This document shows, piece by piece, positions 9,099 through 17,460 of a stretch of 64,000 bases of DNA. The notes beneath the pieces are model-generated. The model made no database searches. It worked only from the letters and a program-made list of their open reading frames with translations, and had not been told where the DNA came from. The position numbers and the translations under genes were made by a program. Within the stretch, counting starts at the first letter, position 1, and every line of letters starts with the position of its first letter. Source of the stretch: an uncultured Clostridia bacterium (lineage in GTDB: Bacteria; Bacillota; Clostridia; Peptostreptococcales; Anaerovoracaceae); the NCBI GenBank assembly GCA_934234035.1, contig CAKQHH010000001.1:219655-283654 (forward strand), written 5' to 3'.

Positions 9099-11903
9099 CT
9101 AGTTCTGCTTTTTCTGTCTGCGGCGCAGAGTAATGGTACCCACACCTGCCAGTGCAGCCAGCATGGTGGTCGCCCACAGAATGGTGTGGGACTCATCTCC
9201 CGTATTCACCGAGCCTTGCGGCTTTGGTGTGGCAGAACCGCCGTCGGATGGCTTTTCCGGCGTGGATGGTTTTTCCGGAGTGTCGGTGCCACTTCCCGGT
9301 TTCTCCGGACTATCCGTACCTCCGCCCGGCTGCTCAGTTCCATTGTTGTCGCCGCCCGGAGTCTCAGTTCCGTTGTTGTCGCCGCCCGGCTCCTCTCCCG
9401 GTGCATTCTTTTCCACCGGATAGAGGTCCAGATTCGGCTGACTAAGAATATCTCTCCAGTAGGTGTCGTTGTCGTAGTCAATTGCAATTCCGGTGGAACC
9501 GTCAATCAGATTTCGGTTCGTGGTACCGGCCAGTTTGATTCCATCACCCAGAGCTTTTCCCGGAGTGCCGGATTTGGAAACCGAGGCACCGCCTTCCAGG
9601 TACGCATCAGCTACGGAAATCGTACCGTTTCCGCTCACCGCATTTCCGCCTTCGCCGAAATAGCCGTCTCCGCCAACGGCGATTAGCTTTCCTTCTCCGG
9701 TGATTGTACCGCCGTTCAGAATAATTGCCGAACCGCCATTAGAAGTGGTGGCATCCTTTCCGCCGCCGTAGACCGCAAGTACGGAATCTTTATCCAGATT
9801 CAGCGTTCCGTTCACCTGCATTCCGGTCTGACCGGTATAACTCTTTCCCGTCGCCGGGTCCGTGCCGGTCGGCGCTTCATCGCCTCGCAGGAACACCTTT
9901 CCTTTCAGGGTAACATTTCCGTTCACCACAACCACCGGATCCGTGTTATGACGAGCTACCGAGCCGTTGGCGATGTTGTTGGTGTTGGAATAGATCTTTG
10001 CATTTTCCAGCGTGGATCCATCCTTCAGAATCAGCTTTCCGTTGATGGATGCGCCGTTCAGGAATTCTCCGCCGTTATAATCGTTGTAATTCATGGAGAA
10101 CGTTCCGCCATTCTCCACTTCTACCGCCCCTTGCACCACGGAATCCCGCAAGGTCAGCTTCGCCCCATCCTGCACAAGGATTTTCACGCTGCTCAGGATA
10201 TCCATGTTCACCAGCGTCAGGTTGCAGCCCTTCGGCAAAACAAGCATCTGGGTCTGCATGGTGCCTTCCTGAATGGCATATCCCAATTTTCCGTACGTTC
10301 CGCTGGTATGGGATCCGTACCACGCCTTCAAATCTTGCGGAACCACAACGGTTTCATTGCTCGGATCCAAAGTGAAGTTCTTGATGGCCCACGGCTCCAT
10401 GTCGTACATGTATTTCCCGTCGGCTGTCTTGGTGCAGTTGCCCAGCACCAGCTGATTTTCCAGAGTTTCTTCTCCGCTAAAAATACGGAACGTAAGTGCG
10501 TTGCCGGTCGCCTTCCGACCCAGTTCGTCCGTAATGGTTACGCTGATGTCGTAGGTTCCGGCCTTCGCCGGTGTTCCGGCCAGTGTGACGGAACCGTCGT
10601 GGACGGAATAGACGCCGGCCATTCCGGAATCATTTCCATTCGCAGGATTGTCACGATTTACGATATTGACGGATGACCCTTTGGCTTTTACGCGGATGTC
10701 GCTTTCACTTAAGAGCTTCCAGTCACTTTCCGTCGGATTCGTACCTGTTTTTACCAGTGCCACCTCAACGCTGGCATTGCTGTTCTTGTTCTGGGTGACG
10801 TTGGTGGATGCACCGCTGATGGCATCGTACCCCTTCTGGTTCACCAAAGCGGATTCAAAGCTGCCCACCAGCCGAACGTGCAGCTGCATGTCGTCGCCCG
10901 GGTTGGTCCCCTGCGAAACGGTAAGCTTTCCGTTGTCGATGGAGACCTTAAAGGTCAGCGTCTTGTAGCCATCCGCCGCGATGGAAATCACATCGCCGCT
11001 TTTCAGCGCCGCGGTCTGGCCGTAGCTCTTCTGCGCAAATTCCAATGCACCGTCTCGAACGCGATATTTTCCACCCGTGGATGGCGTGAAACTGTAGGCT
11101 TCCCAATCCGTTCCGTTGACGGAAACTTTTTTAATGGCATCGGGATACTTCGAATCCCCGAAAGAAAACTGCCACAAGCCGTTAAAGGAATCCGCTTTCA
11201 CGGAAATATCCTTCGGGTCGATTTCCTTTTCACCCTCTTCCGGCTTCTTTTCAAAGGATGCACTTATCGTCACATCGGATGCCGGCATTTGGAACGTCGA
11301 ATTGGTGACGGTAATCGCCTTTCCGTTGCTGTCCGCTGCCGAAAGAGACTTCAGCACATATCCTTCCGCCGGATTCGCGGTGATGGTCACCGTTTCTCCC
11401 TCTTTCGCCGCGGCTTTATCCACGCTTACCGTGCCGTTTTCCGCTGCCTCCGCAGTAACCTTGTAGGTCTTCTCCGCCTCGTCGGCTGCAATCGCTGCGG
11501 TATGCTTGGATTTGTTCAAGGTCAGCTTCAGGTCGCTGTACCCGTTGGCCGAAATGACGCAGGTCACCTTGGTGTCGGAAAAAGCTTCCCCGATCAGAAC
11601 CTGTTTGTCCGTGGGCAGGACCCGATAATTCTCTCCCCGGTCATCAAAATCCCAGGAACTGGTCACCTTCTTGTACTCCTTACCGGAAACCTTTACGGAC
11701 GAAATGGCATTGAACCAACTCTCATCCTCTGCGTTAAAAGTAATGGCGAATCCCTTGCTGATGCCGGCTTGCTCGCACCGGGCAATGCTTGACGGCGGAG
11801 ACTTTTCATCCGCCCACGCAGTCGTCGTCCCCACCGCACTTCCCGTAATCAGCAGCAGCGCCGACAACAAGAACGCGGTTAATTGATCCCTCTTTTTCTT
11901 CAA
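9099..11903 (-). CDS. Large secreted, wall-anchored surface protein
   Basis: The 934-residue protein has a signal peptide (about residues 1-31, cleavage near TTAWA-DE). Next come two modules resembling DUF1533/Shr-type domains (about 35-130 and 225-330). Between them is a divergent InlB B-repeat-like module (about 145-215: ENGTVSVDKAAAKEGETVTI). A long beta-rich region with Ig-like and beta-helix character follows (VNGNVTLKGKVFLRG, GGTITGEGKLIAVGG). It ends with a Pro/Gly/Thr-rich wall spacer, then VNTGDES, a hydrophobic helix and RRRQKKQN. This tail has sortase-signal layout with a non-LPXTG motif. The ligand is unknown; adhesion or a haem/host-protein role is only suggested by the Shr-like modules. 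Confidence 0.75.
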   Translation of the reverse strand: MKKKRDQLTAFLLSALLLITGSAVGTTTAWADEKSPPSSIARCEQAGISKGFAITFNAEDESWFNAISSVKVSGKEYKKVTSSWDFDDRGENYRVLPTDKQVLIGEAFSDTKVTCVISANGYSDLKLTLNKSKHTAAIAADEAEKTYKVTAEAAENGTVSVDKAAAKEGETVTITANPAEGYVLKSLSAADSNGKAITVTNSTFQMPASDVTISASFEKKPEEGEKEIDPKDISVKADSFNGLWQFSFGDSKYPDAIKKVSVNGTDWEAYSFTPSTGGKYRVRDGALEFAQKSYGQTAALKSGDVISIAADGYKTLTFKVSIDNGKLTVSQGTNPGDDMQLHVRLVGSFESALVNQKGYDAISGASTNVTQNKNSNASVEVALVKTGTNPTESDWKLLSESDIRVKAKGSSVNIVNRDNPANGNDSGMAGVYSVHDGSVTLAGTPAKAGTYDISVTITDELGRKATGNALTFRIFSGEETLENQLVLGNCTKTADGKYMYDMEPWAIKNFTLDPSNETVVVPQDLKAWYGSHTSGTYGKLGYAIQEGTMQTQMLVLPKGCNLTLVNMDILSSVKILVQDGAKLTLRDSVVQGAVEVENGGTFSMNYNDYNGGEFLNGASINGKLILKDGSTLENAKIYSNTNNIANGSVARHNTDPVVVVNGNVTLKGKVFLRGDEAPTGTDPATGKSYTGQTGMQVNGTLNLDKDSVLAVYGGGKDATTSNGGSAIILNGGTITGEGKLIAVGGDGYFGEGGNAVSGNGTISVADAYLEGGASVSKSGTPGKALGDGIKLAGTTNRNLIDGSTGIAIDYDNDTYWRDILSQPNLDLYPVEKNAPGEEPGGDNNGTETPGGDNNGTEQPGGGTDSPEKPGSGTDTPEKPSTPEKPSDGGSATPKPQGSVNTGDESHTILWATTMLAALAGVGTITLRRRQKKQN

Positions 11904-12072
11904 TTATACTTTCCTCCTTGTAAAAACAACTTTCATGATGATAACGTTCACCGAGGAGATGAGGGTTGAGTACTCATCAGTTAGGCTCGGTTAACTACAG
12001 GATAGCACGGTATAAGGTTAGGGTCAACTAATTTGTGTAAGATGTGACTAATTACTGAAATTTGGTTAAAGA
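11904..12072 (-). promoter_or_regulatory. Upstream region of the surface-protein gene
   Basis: About 170 nt with no gene. AAGGAGGA lies just before the surface-protein ATG (11901-11903). AT-rich stretches with TATACCG-like and GTTAACTAC sequences may contain the promoter, but no clear -35/-10 pair could be fixed. Confidence 0.3.
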
Positions 12073-12097
12073 AAAAGAGTGCGCGGGGCACTCTTCT
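12073..12097 (-). terminator. Terminator of the LMW phosphatase operon
   Basis: On the minus strand, AAGAGTGC pairs with GCACTCTT across a 5-nt loop and is followed by TTTCTTT. It lies about 40 nt downstream of the DUF6054-like gene. Confidence 0.8.
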
Positions 12098-12132
12098 CCT
12101 ACATCGGTTGAATTCTCTTTCATCGCCTGCTC

Positions 12133-12513
12133 CTAGTACACAGAACTGTCTTCTCCGTCGGTGACCTGAAATCCCATCCGCATCAGTGCCTCGGAAATTC
12201 GTTCCGCATAGTCCCGATTGGCGCCAAAACTAATATTCAAGATTCCTTCACCACCGCCGGTTCCGGCAACCACCGCCCGCTGTTCTTCCCCGGAGTCCAT
12301 AATTTGAACAACAGTTACCGCCATGCTGCCGTTCCGCCAATAATATTTCTCAAAAACCATCAGCAACACCCGAACCCCTTCAGCCTCCGTAATCTTTCGA
12401 ACTGCCAGCTCGGAAGACACGAAATCACCGGAAAGGTCTTCCTGTATCTTCTTTCCGATTTCTTCCAGTCCGGTGACTGCTTCTCGTTTCAGTTCAATGG
12501 TCGTGCAGCTCAT
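12133..12513 (-). CDS. Conserved small protein, DUF6054-like
   Basis: A 126-residue soluble protein with no signal or membrane segment. The core (VRVLLMVFEKYYWRNGSMA, then the glycine-rich GTGGGEGILNISFGA, then an alpha helix) resembles the DUF6054 family as I remember it; function is unknown. It starts one base after the stop of the upstream phosphatase gene and shares its terminator, so the pair forms an operon. GGAGG precedes the ATG within the end of the phosphatase gene. Confidence 0.6.
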   Translation of the reverse strand: MSCTTIELKREAVTGLEEIGKKIQEDLSGDFVSSELAVRKITEAEGVRVLLMVFEKYYWRNGSMAVTVVQIMDSGEEQRAVVAGTGGGEGILNISFGANRDYAERISEALMRMGFQVTDGEDSSVY

Positions 12514-12514
12514 T

Positions 12515-12979
12515 TCAAACCTCCTCTTCCTTCAAGAGATGTTCCAAGAGCCCTTCACACCCCAGGCGCACATCCCGATACGTATCTTCAAAATTCCCGG
12601 TGTACCACGGATCGGCGATATCGCCCTCCTCACCGGCAAACTCCAATAAAAGAAATATTTTTTTCTCCGAATCACCGCCGACAATGCGCTTCATGTTTCG
12701 CAGGTTGGCGGAATCCATACCAATCAGATAATCGTATTCCTCGTAATCCGATGCCTTCATCTGTACTGCCCGGTGCGGAATGACCGGAATATTTTCCTTC
12801 TGAAGCTTTCGCACCGTCCCGGGATGCACCGGATTGCCGATTTCTTCCCGGCTGGTGGCTGCGGAATCAATCTGAAACGAGTGGGAAAGTCCCCGCCGCT
12901 CCACCAGATACTGCATCACGCTCTGCGCCATTGTGCTTCGGCAAATGTTTCCGTAGCAGATGAATAGTATTTTTATCAT
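12515..12979 (-). CDS. Low-molecular-weight protein-tyrosine phosphatase
   Basis: Dephosphorylates phosphotyrosine proteins or arsenate-type substrates in the cytoplasm. The CX5R signature CYGNICRS lies at residues 8-15 (Cys8 nucleophile, Arg14), and the general-acid loop IADPWYTG is near the C-terminus. The start at 12979 (MIKILFICYGNICRS) is chosen because the family begins immediately before the P-loop; an upstream in-frame ATG at 12997 would add six atypical residues. 154 residues, a normal length. Cotranscribed with the following DUF6054-like gene. Confidence 0.88.
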   Translation of the reverse strand: MIKILFICYGNICRSTMAQSVMQYLVERRGLSHSFQIDSAATSREEIGNPVHPGTVRKLQKENIPVIPHRAVQMKASDYEEYDYLIGMDSANLRNMKRIVGGDSEKKIFLLLEFAGEEGDIADPWYTGNFEDTYRDVRLGCEGLLEHLLKEEEV

Positions 12980-13089
12980 TGCTGCATAACCTCGCATTTC
13001 TTAGTTTTTCCTACTCCAAAAAGGTGTAAACTTACTTTTCATTCTACGGGAAAAGGGACGTCATGTCTCTATTATTTTGAAAAAATAGT

Positions 13090-13120
13090 GCTGATGACGG
13101 AATTTTTATTCCATCACCAA
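13090..13120 (-). terminator. Possible weak terminator after the P-loop kinase
   Basis: On the minus strand, TGATGGAAT and ATTCCGTCATCA form a near-perfect stem around AAAA, followed by a short T-rich stretch (CTATTTTTTC). The T run is displaced, so this is only a candidate. Confidence 0.4.
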
Positions 13121-13161
13121 CACCAAAAAGTATAAAACCGGATTATTCAGTTGAAATTTGA

Positions 13162-13659
13162 TTATTGCATAATATCCTCTTTCTGCAAAATTACTTTTTC
13201 TCCTTCGCCGCATGGCTCCTGAAATGCGTGATAATGATGTTCCAATAGTTCATCTGTTATCACAAACGGTGAATTGGCATTTAAGACCTGATTCCTTTTA
13301 TGTAGTCTTTTTTGCAAAAGCTCCTTACTGGCTTTCATATAGACAAGCTCCGTTTCAGCGCCTGCTTTTTGAATCAGTTCTTTATAAACATTCCGATTTT
13401 CCTTACTCCAGAAACTAAAATCAATCACAACATCTTTTCCCTGCTGAATCAGGGATAGCAGCTTTTTTTGAAGCGCAGCTTCCACCTGCTCTGACAATTT
13501 TTCATATTGTTCTTCCGGATAATCAATTCCCTTTCTTCCATAAAGTTTCCACATTTCTTCGTCAATAGAAAGTCGGATATATCCTTCCTGTTCTTTTTTC
13601 TTGGCGTAAGTAGTCTTTCCAGAACCACATACGCCGCACATCATAATAACCTTGCTCAT
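13162..13659 (-). CDS. P-loop kinase / AAA_33-type ATP-binding protein
   Basis: A small P-loop phosphotransferase. Walker A is GVCGSGKTT near the N-terminus, then a LSIDEEMW strand-helix, an IDFSFWSKENR segment and a lid with arginines (LLQKRLHKRN). This layout fits the AAA_33 / zeta-toxin / polynucleotide-kinase-like group; the substrate cannot be read from sequence. The start at 13659 (MSKVIMMCGVCGSGKT) is preferred over an in-frame ATG 45 nt upstream because the family begins just before the P-loop. It lies downstream of rtcB and a deformylase remnant on the same strand, which makes an RNA-end kinase role possible but unproven. Confidence 0.75.
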   Translation of the reverse strand: MSKVIMMCGVCGSGKTTYAKKKEQEGYIRLSIDEEMWKLYGRKGIDYPEEQYEKLSEQVEAALQKKLLSLIQQGKDVVIDFSFWSKENRNVYKELIQKAGAETELVYMKASKELLQKRLHKRNQVLNANSPFVITDELLEHHYHAFQEPCGEGEKVILQKEDIMQ

Positions 13660-13703
13660 AAGACCCCTTTTTCTTTTTCCGAAACGGCATCTATCAATTT
13701 GCA

Positions 13704-13883
13704 CTACAAAGCGGAAAGTTCTTCAATCGCTTTATCTAAAAAAATCATACCGTCCAGATGTTCCAACTCATGGCAGAAGCATTTTGCCATTTCATCTTCT
13801 CCGTCAACTATAATTTCCTCTCCATATTCATTGAGTGCCTGAATCGTGACCTTTTGCGGACGCTGCAAATTTTTCTTGTAACT
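13704..13883 (-). pseudogene. Peptide deformylase C-terminal fragment
   Basis: The minus strand encodes about 55 residues running from LQRPQKVTIQALNEYGEE through CFCHELEHLDGMIFLDKAI to a TAG stop. This is the third deformylase motif with the metal-binding HExxH, preceded by the typical RP..V strand. The first two motifs (GxGLAAxQ and EGCLS) are absent, and a TAG stop precedes the fragment. A TTG at 13868 is the only plausible start. It lies in the 250-nt gap between rtcB and the kinase and is best read as the remnant of a def gene. Confidence 0.8.
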
Positions 13884-13908
13884 ATTCTATCATGTTACAT
13901 CTCAAACA

Positions 13909-15150
13909 TCACCTCTTTTTCCACGGCACGTCACTGTCGGAGGCCTTGAAATTATATACCGGTTTCATAATATCGATGATATCTACAGAGTCCCGAATCA
14001 CATCAATGATATCATCCAGCGATTTATATGCCATCGGCGCCTCATCTAACGTATCCGCATTCACTGAGGTAGAATAAATGCCTTGCATGGATTTTTTGTA
14101 TTCCTCCAAATCAATGGACTGCTTTGCTTTTGTTCTGGACATGATTCTTCCGGCTCCATGCGGTGCGGAATTATTCCATTCCGGATTTCCTTTTCCAACA
14201 GCAAGAACGGAGCCATCCCTCATATTAATCGGAATCAATACTTTTTCACCGGCATGTGCGGCAATGGCGCCCTTTCGAAGAATCATCTCATCCACATCAA
14301 TATAATTATGAATGGTATGGAAAGCTTCTGCACCAGTCATCTTGGTTCTATCAATAATAATTTCTGCCATGCGCTCTCTGCTCCGCCTTGCGAAGCGCTG
14401 GCAGATCTCAACATCATGCAGATAATCTTCCATGAATGTTCCGTAAAGCCAGCATATCTCCTCCGGTGCATCCAGCGCCTGCGTTTTATAATTCTTTTTT
14501 AATTGCTTCAATGCTTCCTGGATTTCAGCTCTTCGTCCCTGCTCTTTGTAAGTGCGAATAATCTCATCTCGTTCTTTGAAATACGCTTCTTTACCGGCAT
14601 GCAGATCGATTGCCAGCTGCTGATAAAACTCAGCGACCTGTTTGCCCAGATTTCTGCTTCCGGAATGAATCACCAGATAATACGTACCATCTTTTGCCTG
14701 ATCAATCTCAATGAAGTGGTTTCCGCCGCCCAATGTTCCCAGCGATTTTTCTAATCTCTTTGCATCGCGCAAATATCGGTAGCATTTAAGCTGCGTCAAA
14801 TCGAATCGCTCCATTCGCCCTTCCCATACATTCATACCGGACGGAACATAGCGACAGGCCTCATCTATTTTTTCAAAATCGATTTCCCGATCCTTCAGCT
14901 TTACACTGTACATTCCGCAGCCAATATCAACGCCAACAATATTCGGACAAATTTTATCGGTGATGGTCATCGTTGTTCCAATCGTGCACCCTTTACCGGC
15001 ATGGACATCCGGCATAATTCGCACCTTGCTTCCCCTTGTCAGGTCATAATCACACATCCTTCGAATCTGCCGGATTGCCTCGTCCTCAACCACTTTTGCG
15101 TAGCAAATCGCGGTTGCCGTTTTTCCCTTTATTTCAAACATCTCATCCAC
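13909..15150 (-). CDS. rtcB: RtcB-family RNA ligase
   Basis: GTP- and Mn2+-dependent ligase that joins RNA 3'-phosphate or 2',3'-cyclic phosphate ends to 5'-OH ends. Family signatures are PDVHAGKG (47-54), the metal-binding cysteine in GVDIGCGMY (Cys78), LGGGNHFIE (140-148), HSGSRNLGK (162-170) and the guanylylated histidine in SAPHGAGRIMSR (His331). At 413 residues it is full length for the bacterial form. GGAAAGGAAG lies before the ATG; MFEIKG three codons later is an alternative start. Upstream are two WYL regulators separated by a terminator-like hairpin, and downstream a P-loop kinase. Confidence 0.92.
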   Translation of the reverse strand: MDEMFEIKGKTATAICYAKVVEDEAIRQIRRMCDYDLTRGSKVRIMPDVHAGKGCTIGTTMTITDKICPNIVGVDIGCGMYSVKLKDREIDFEKIDEACRYVPSGMNVWEGRMERFDLTQLKCYRYLRDAKRLEKSLGTLGGGNHFIEIDQAKDGTYYLVIHSGSRNLGKQVAEFYQQLAIDLHAGKEAYFKERDEIIRTYKEQGRRAEIQEALKQLKKNYKTQALDAPEEICWLYGTFMEDYLHDVEICQRFARRSRERMAEIIIDRTKMTGAEAFHTIHNYIDVDEMILRKGAIAAHAGEKVLIPINMRDGSVLAVGKGNPEWNNSAPHGAGRIMSRTKAKQSIDLEEYKKSMQGIYSTSVNADTLDEAPMAYKSLDDIIDVIRDSVDIIDIMKPVYNFKASDSDVPWKKR

Positions 15151-15208
15151 TTCCTTTCCTATGCTTTGCTATGCTTCAAGTTTATCTTTTTCGGTTCTTT
15201 TTATCTCG

Positions 15209-15243
15209 GAAAAAAAGTTGCGAACCTTTTACAGTCCGCAACG
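15209..15243 (-). terminator. Terminator between the WYL pair and rtcB
   Basis: On the minus strand, GTTGCG-G-AC pairs with GT-T-CGCAAC and is followed by seven T. The hairpin overlaps the last codons of the downstream WYL gene and lies about 60 nt before the rtcB start, so it either insulates rtcB or attenuates read-through from the regulators. Confidence 0.75.
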
Positions 15244-16146
15244 CTTTTGATCTGACAATCTATTTTTAATTAAATTAATAAATGCCGCCGGTTTTACAAC
15301 GCGAAGCATAGGTCCAAACGAAAGAACGCGAATCAGAAGCTCGGTTTCGTCCTCCTTATCATAATGCAGCGTCACCTGATATTTTCGCTCATCGATTTTC
15401 TCGACCTGCTTTTCAAAATGCGCGAAGTGCATCAGCACACGTTCCAACGCATTCCGCTCATCCACCAGTTCAAATATCACTTTACGCGGCTGCGGCAGAT
15501 TCCTTTTCCTAACGTTTCCGCCTTTTGGATCCTCCCACTTTTCACAAGAAGTGATTCTGCCAAGATTGATCGTACTTCCCAGTTTGCTTCCCGTTCCGAT
15601 CAACCGGAACTTATCATCTTTTTCAGAATATTCCAGATGTTCCGGAATCGTTTCGGTCGTCACTCGCTTTCCATGACGGTTTGTCACACTGATTTGAATC
15701 GGATACTTGTGCTTGATTGCATCCAATATCAAACGAAAGTTCCGGATGTATTCCGCATTCTCATAGGAATCGCCGTCTGAATACTTATCAAAGACATCGA
15801 TATCTTCCGGTAAAAATAAGGGTTCGACGTCTTCAAACACCACCGGCCGATCCGTAAACAAACGCATTCTCGGATCTAATGCGATTGCGTTAATCCAACG
15901 TTTCTGCAAAATTGTGAGCGGCATCGTCGGCTTCTTTTTGAGAACAGTCGTTCCGCCTTCTTTCATCAATTGCCAATGCTCCGGTCCCAAAGATTCCGGA
16001 ATACTCAATGTACTTTCTTCAAATGCGGAATCCCGAATGATTGCATTGATTTCCCCGGCCGCAAGCGGATGATCTACTGCTTCTGTCAAAATCTTCGCCA
16101 CGGTTTGAAAATAGGTACTGTATATTTCATGAAACAGCATAGTCAT
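15229..16146 (-). CDS. WYL-domain protein (second of a pair)
   Basis: A 305-residue protein with no obvious DNA-binding helix-turn-helix of its own. Residues about 120-210 form a WYL-type small beta barrel (RLILDAIKHKYPIQISVTNRHGKRVTTE..PEHLEYSEKDDKFRLIG). The C-terminus resembles the WCX extension (VLSFGPMLRVVKPAAFINLIKNRL). WYL domains in other regulators bind nucleotides or nucleic acids. The ATG overlaps the stop of the upstream WYL gene by four bases (ATGA), so the two are made together and probably form a heteromer. Confidence 0.8.
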   Translation of the reverse strand: MTMLFHEIYSTYFQTVAKILTEAVDHPLAAGEINAIIRDSAFEESTLSIPESLGPEHWQLMKEGGTTVLKKKPTMPLTILQKRWINAIALDPRMRLFTDRPVVFEDVEPLFLPEDIDVFDKYSDGDSYENAEYIRNFRLILDAIKHKYPIQISVTNRHGKRVTTETIPEHLEYSEKDDKFRLIGTGSKLGSTINLGRITSCEKWEDPKGGNVRKRNLPQPRKVIFELVDERNALERVLMHFAHFEKQVEKIDERKYQVTLHYDKEDETELLIRVLSFGPMLRVVKPAAFINLIKNRLSDQKRCGL

Positions 16147-17378
16147 TCCTTCCCTTCCAATCCATACATCTCATACATTGTCCGCAGGTCTTCTTTAAAC
16201 TGTATTTCCAAGGCCTTATTGGAAATTGAAATATCCGTGATTCGACAGATAAAGGTACGAATCCATGGAATCAGTTCACTTGCATCATAGACATCGGCAG
16301 AAAAACGGCACGTGTGTTCGTCGATGTATTCCAGCTGCCCGATTCGTTTCTCTCGTTCCAATCGCTTCGGTATATGCTGTTCTCCGTCACTATACTGAAC
16401 TGTAAATTCAATATGTTCCATCCGATTTCCCGATGGACTGTCGGTGGCGACACCCCACATATGCTTCTGCATTCCATTCAGTTTCACCCTTAGTTCATCA
16501 AACCGATCTGCAGGCTCGCCGCTTTTTACGGTAACAATATTATCCAGGCGATACGCGGATATCCGTTTAAAATGCGGATTATACGCCATCATATACTGCC
16601 TTCCGCTCTGTACACTGATCATTACTCGAAGCGGAACGACATCCGTTTCCGTCATGCGATCTTTTTTACGGTTCATCAGCTCAACGGTGATATTTCTTTT
16701 TTCATGAATTGCTTCCAGTATTATGCACAGAACTTCACTGTCCATTGCACCGGTGATGTAGTGATGTTTGAACGCGAAACGATCCGCAATTTCATCTGTT
16801 CGATCTTCCAAAAAAGATCCAATCACACCGCAGGGTGCGGTTTCGGAAAAGAAATCCAAGATATCTGCACTTGGCATTTCAAACGCGTCTGTACGACGGT
16901 ACAGCATCGTCTTTCCGTTCTTCCTGCTTACCAACAATCCTTCTTTTACATATTCGTTGAGTTTCTTTCGAATCGTAGAGGCATCAAATACTCTCGCATT
17001 CTCAAACGCAGCCAGATATTCGTCCACCTGAGACGCAACGTCCACAAGGGATAGCTCTTGTCCGTCCTCAAGAATATCCATAATGATAAAATGAAGCGCA
17101 ATATCTCCATCGGTAAAGCTCTTCGTCTTCCACGCCTTATATAACGGATTGTGCCTGCTCCCCCTGCTGTCAATGGATAAAAACACGTTTTTGCCATCCG
17201 CGGTCTGACGGAACTTCATATAGTCACCCAGCCAGCTCTCGATCCGGCGTTTCTCGTTGTCATAAGACCGGGCACTTTTCTTCGTATAATCGTCCCGGCT
17301 CTTGAAACCATAGACATAAAAATCCCGCATGTAATCGCGTATCTTATTGAAATTTTTGATCAATTCGCTGTATGCCAT
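16143..17378 (-). CDS. WYL-domain transcriptional regulator (first of a pair)
   Basis: A 411-residue protein from the ATG at 17378 (MAYSELIKNFNKIRDYM), with an N-terminal region of winged-helix character (about 1-150; SLVDVASQVDEYLAAF, TIRKKLNEYVKEGLLVSRKNGK). A WYL domain follows (about 215-300; ILEAIHEKRNITVELMNRKK, MISVQSGRQYMMAYNPHFKRISAYRLDNI). A WCX-like C-terminus closes it. An ATG 24 nt upstream (17402) is possible but gives an atypical start. It is likely the DNA-binding member of the WYL pair, acting on its own promoter or on rtcB. Confidence 0.82.
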   Translation of the reverse strand: MAYSELIKNFNKIRDYMRDFYVYGFKSRDDYTKKSARSYDNEKRRIESWLGDYMKFRQTADGKNVFLSIDSRGSRHNPLYKAWKTKSFTDGDIALHFIIMDILEDGQELSLVDVASQVDEYLAAFENARVFDASTIRKKLNEYVKEGLLVSRKNGKTMLYRRTDAFEMPSADILDFFSETAPCGVIGSFLEDRTDEIADRFAFKHHYITGAMDSEVLCIILEAIHEKRNITVELMNRKKDRMTETDVVPLRVMISVQSGRQYMMAYNPHFKRISAYRLDNIVTVKSGEPADRFDELRVKLNGMQKHMWGVATDSPSGNRMEHIEFTVQYSDGEQHIPKRLEREKRIGQLEYIDEHTCRFSADVYDASELIPWIRTFICRITDISISNKALEIQFKEDLRTMYEMYGLEGKE

Positions 17379-17460
17379 GGTTTCACCTTCATTACCATTC
17401 AATCTCTTCCGGTGCTGTTTTTAAATCAAAATAAGTATACCATAGGAAATATATCTTTCA

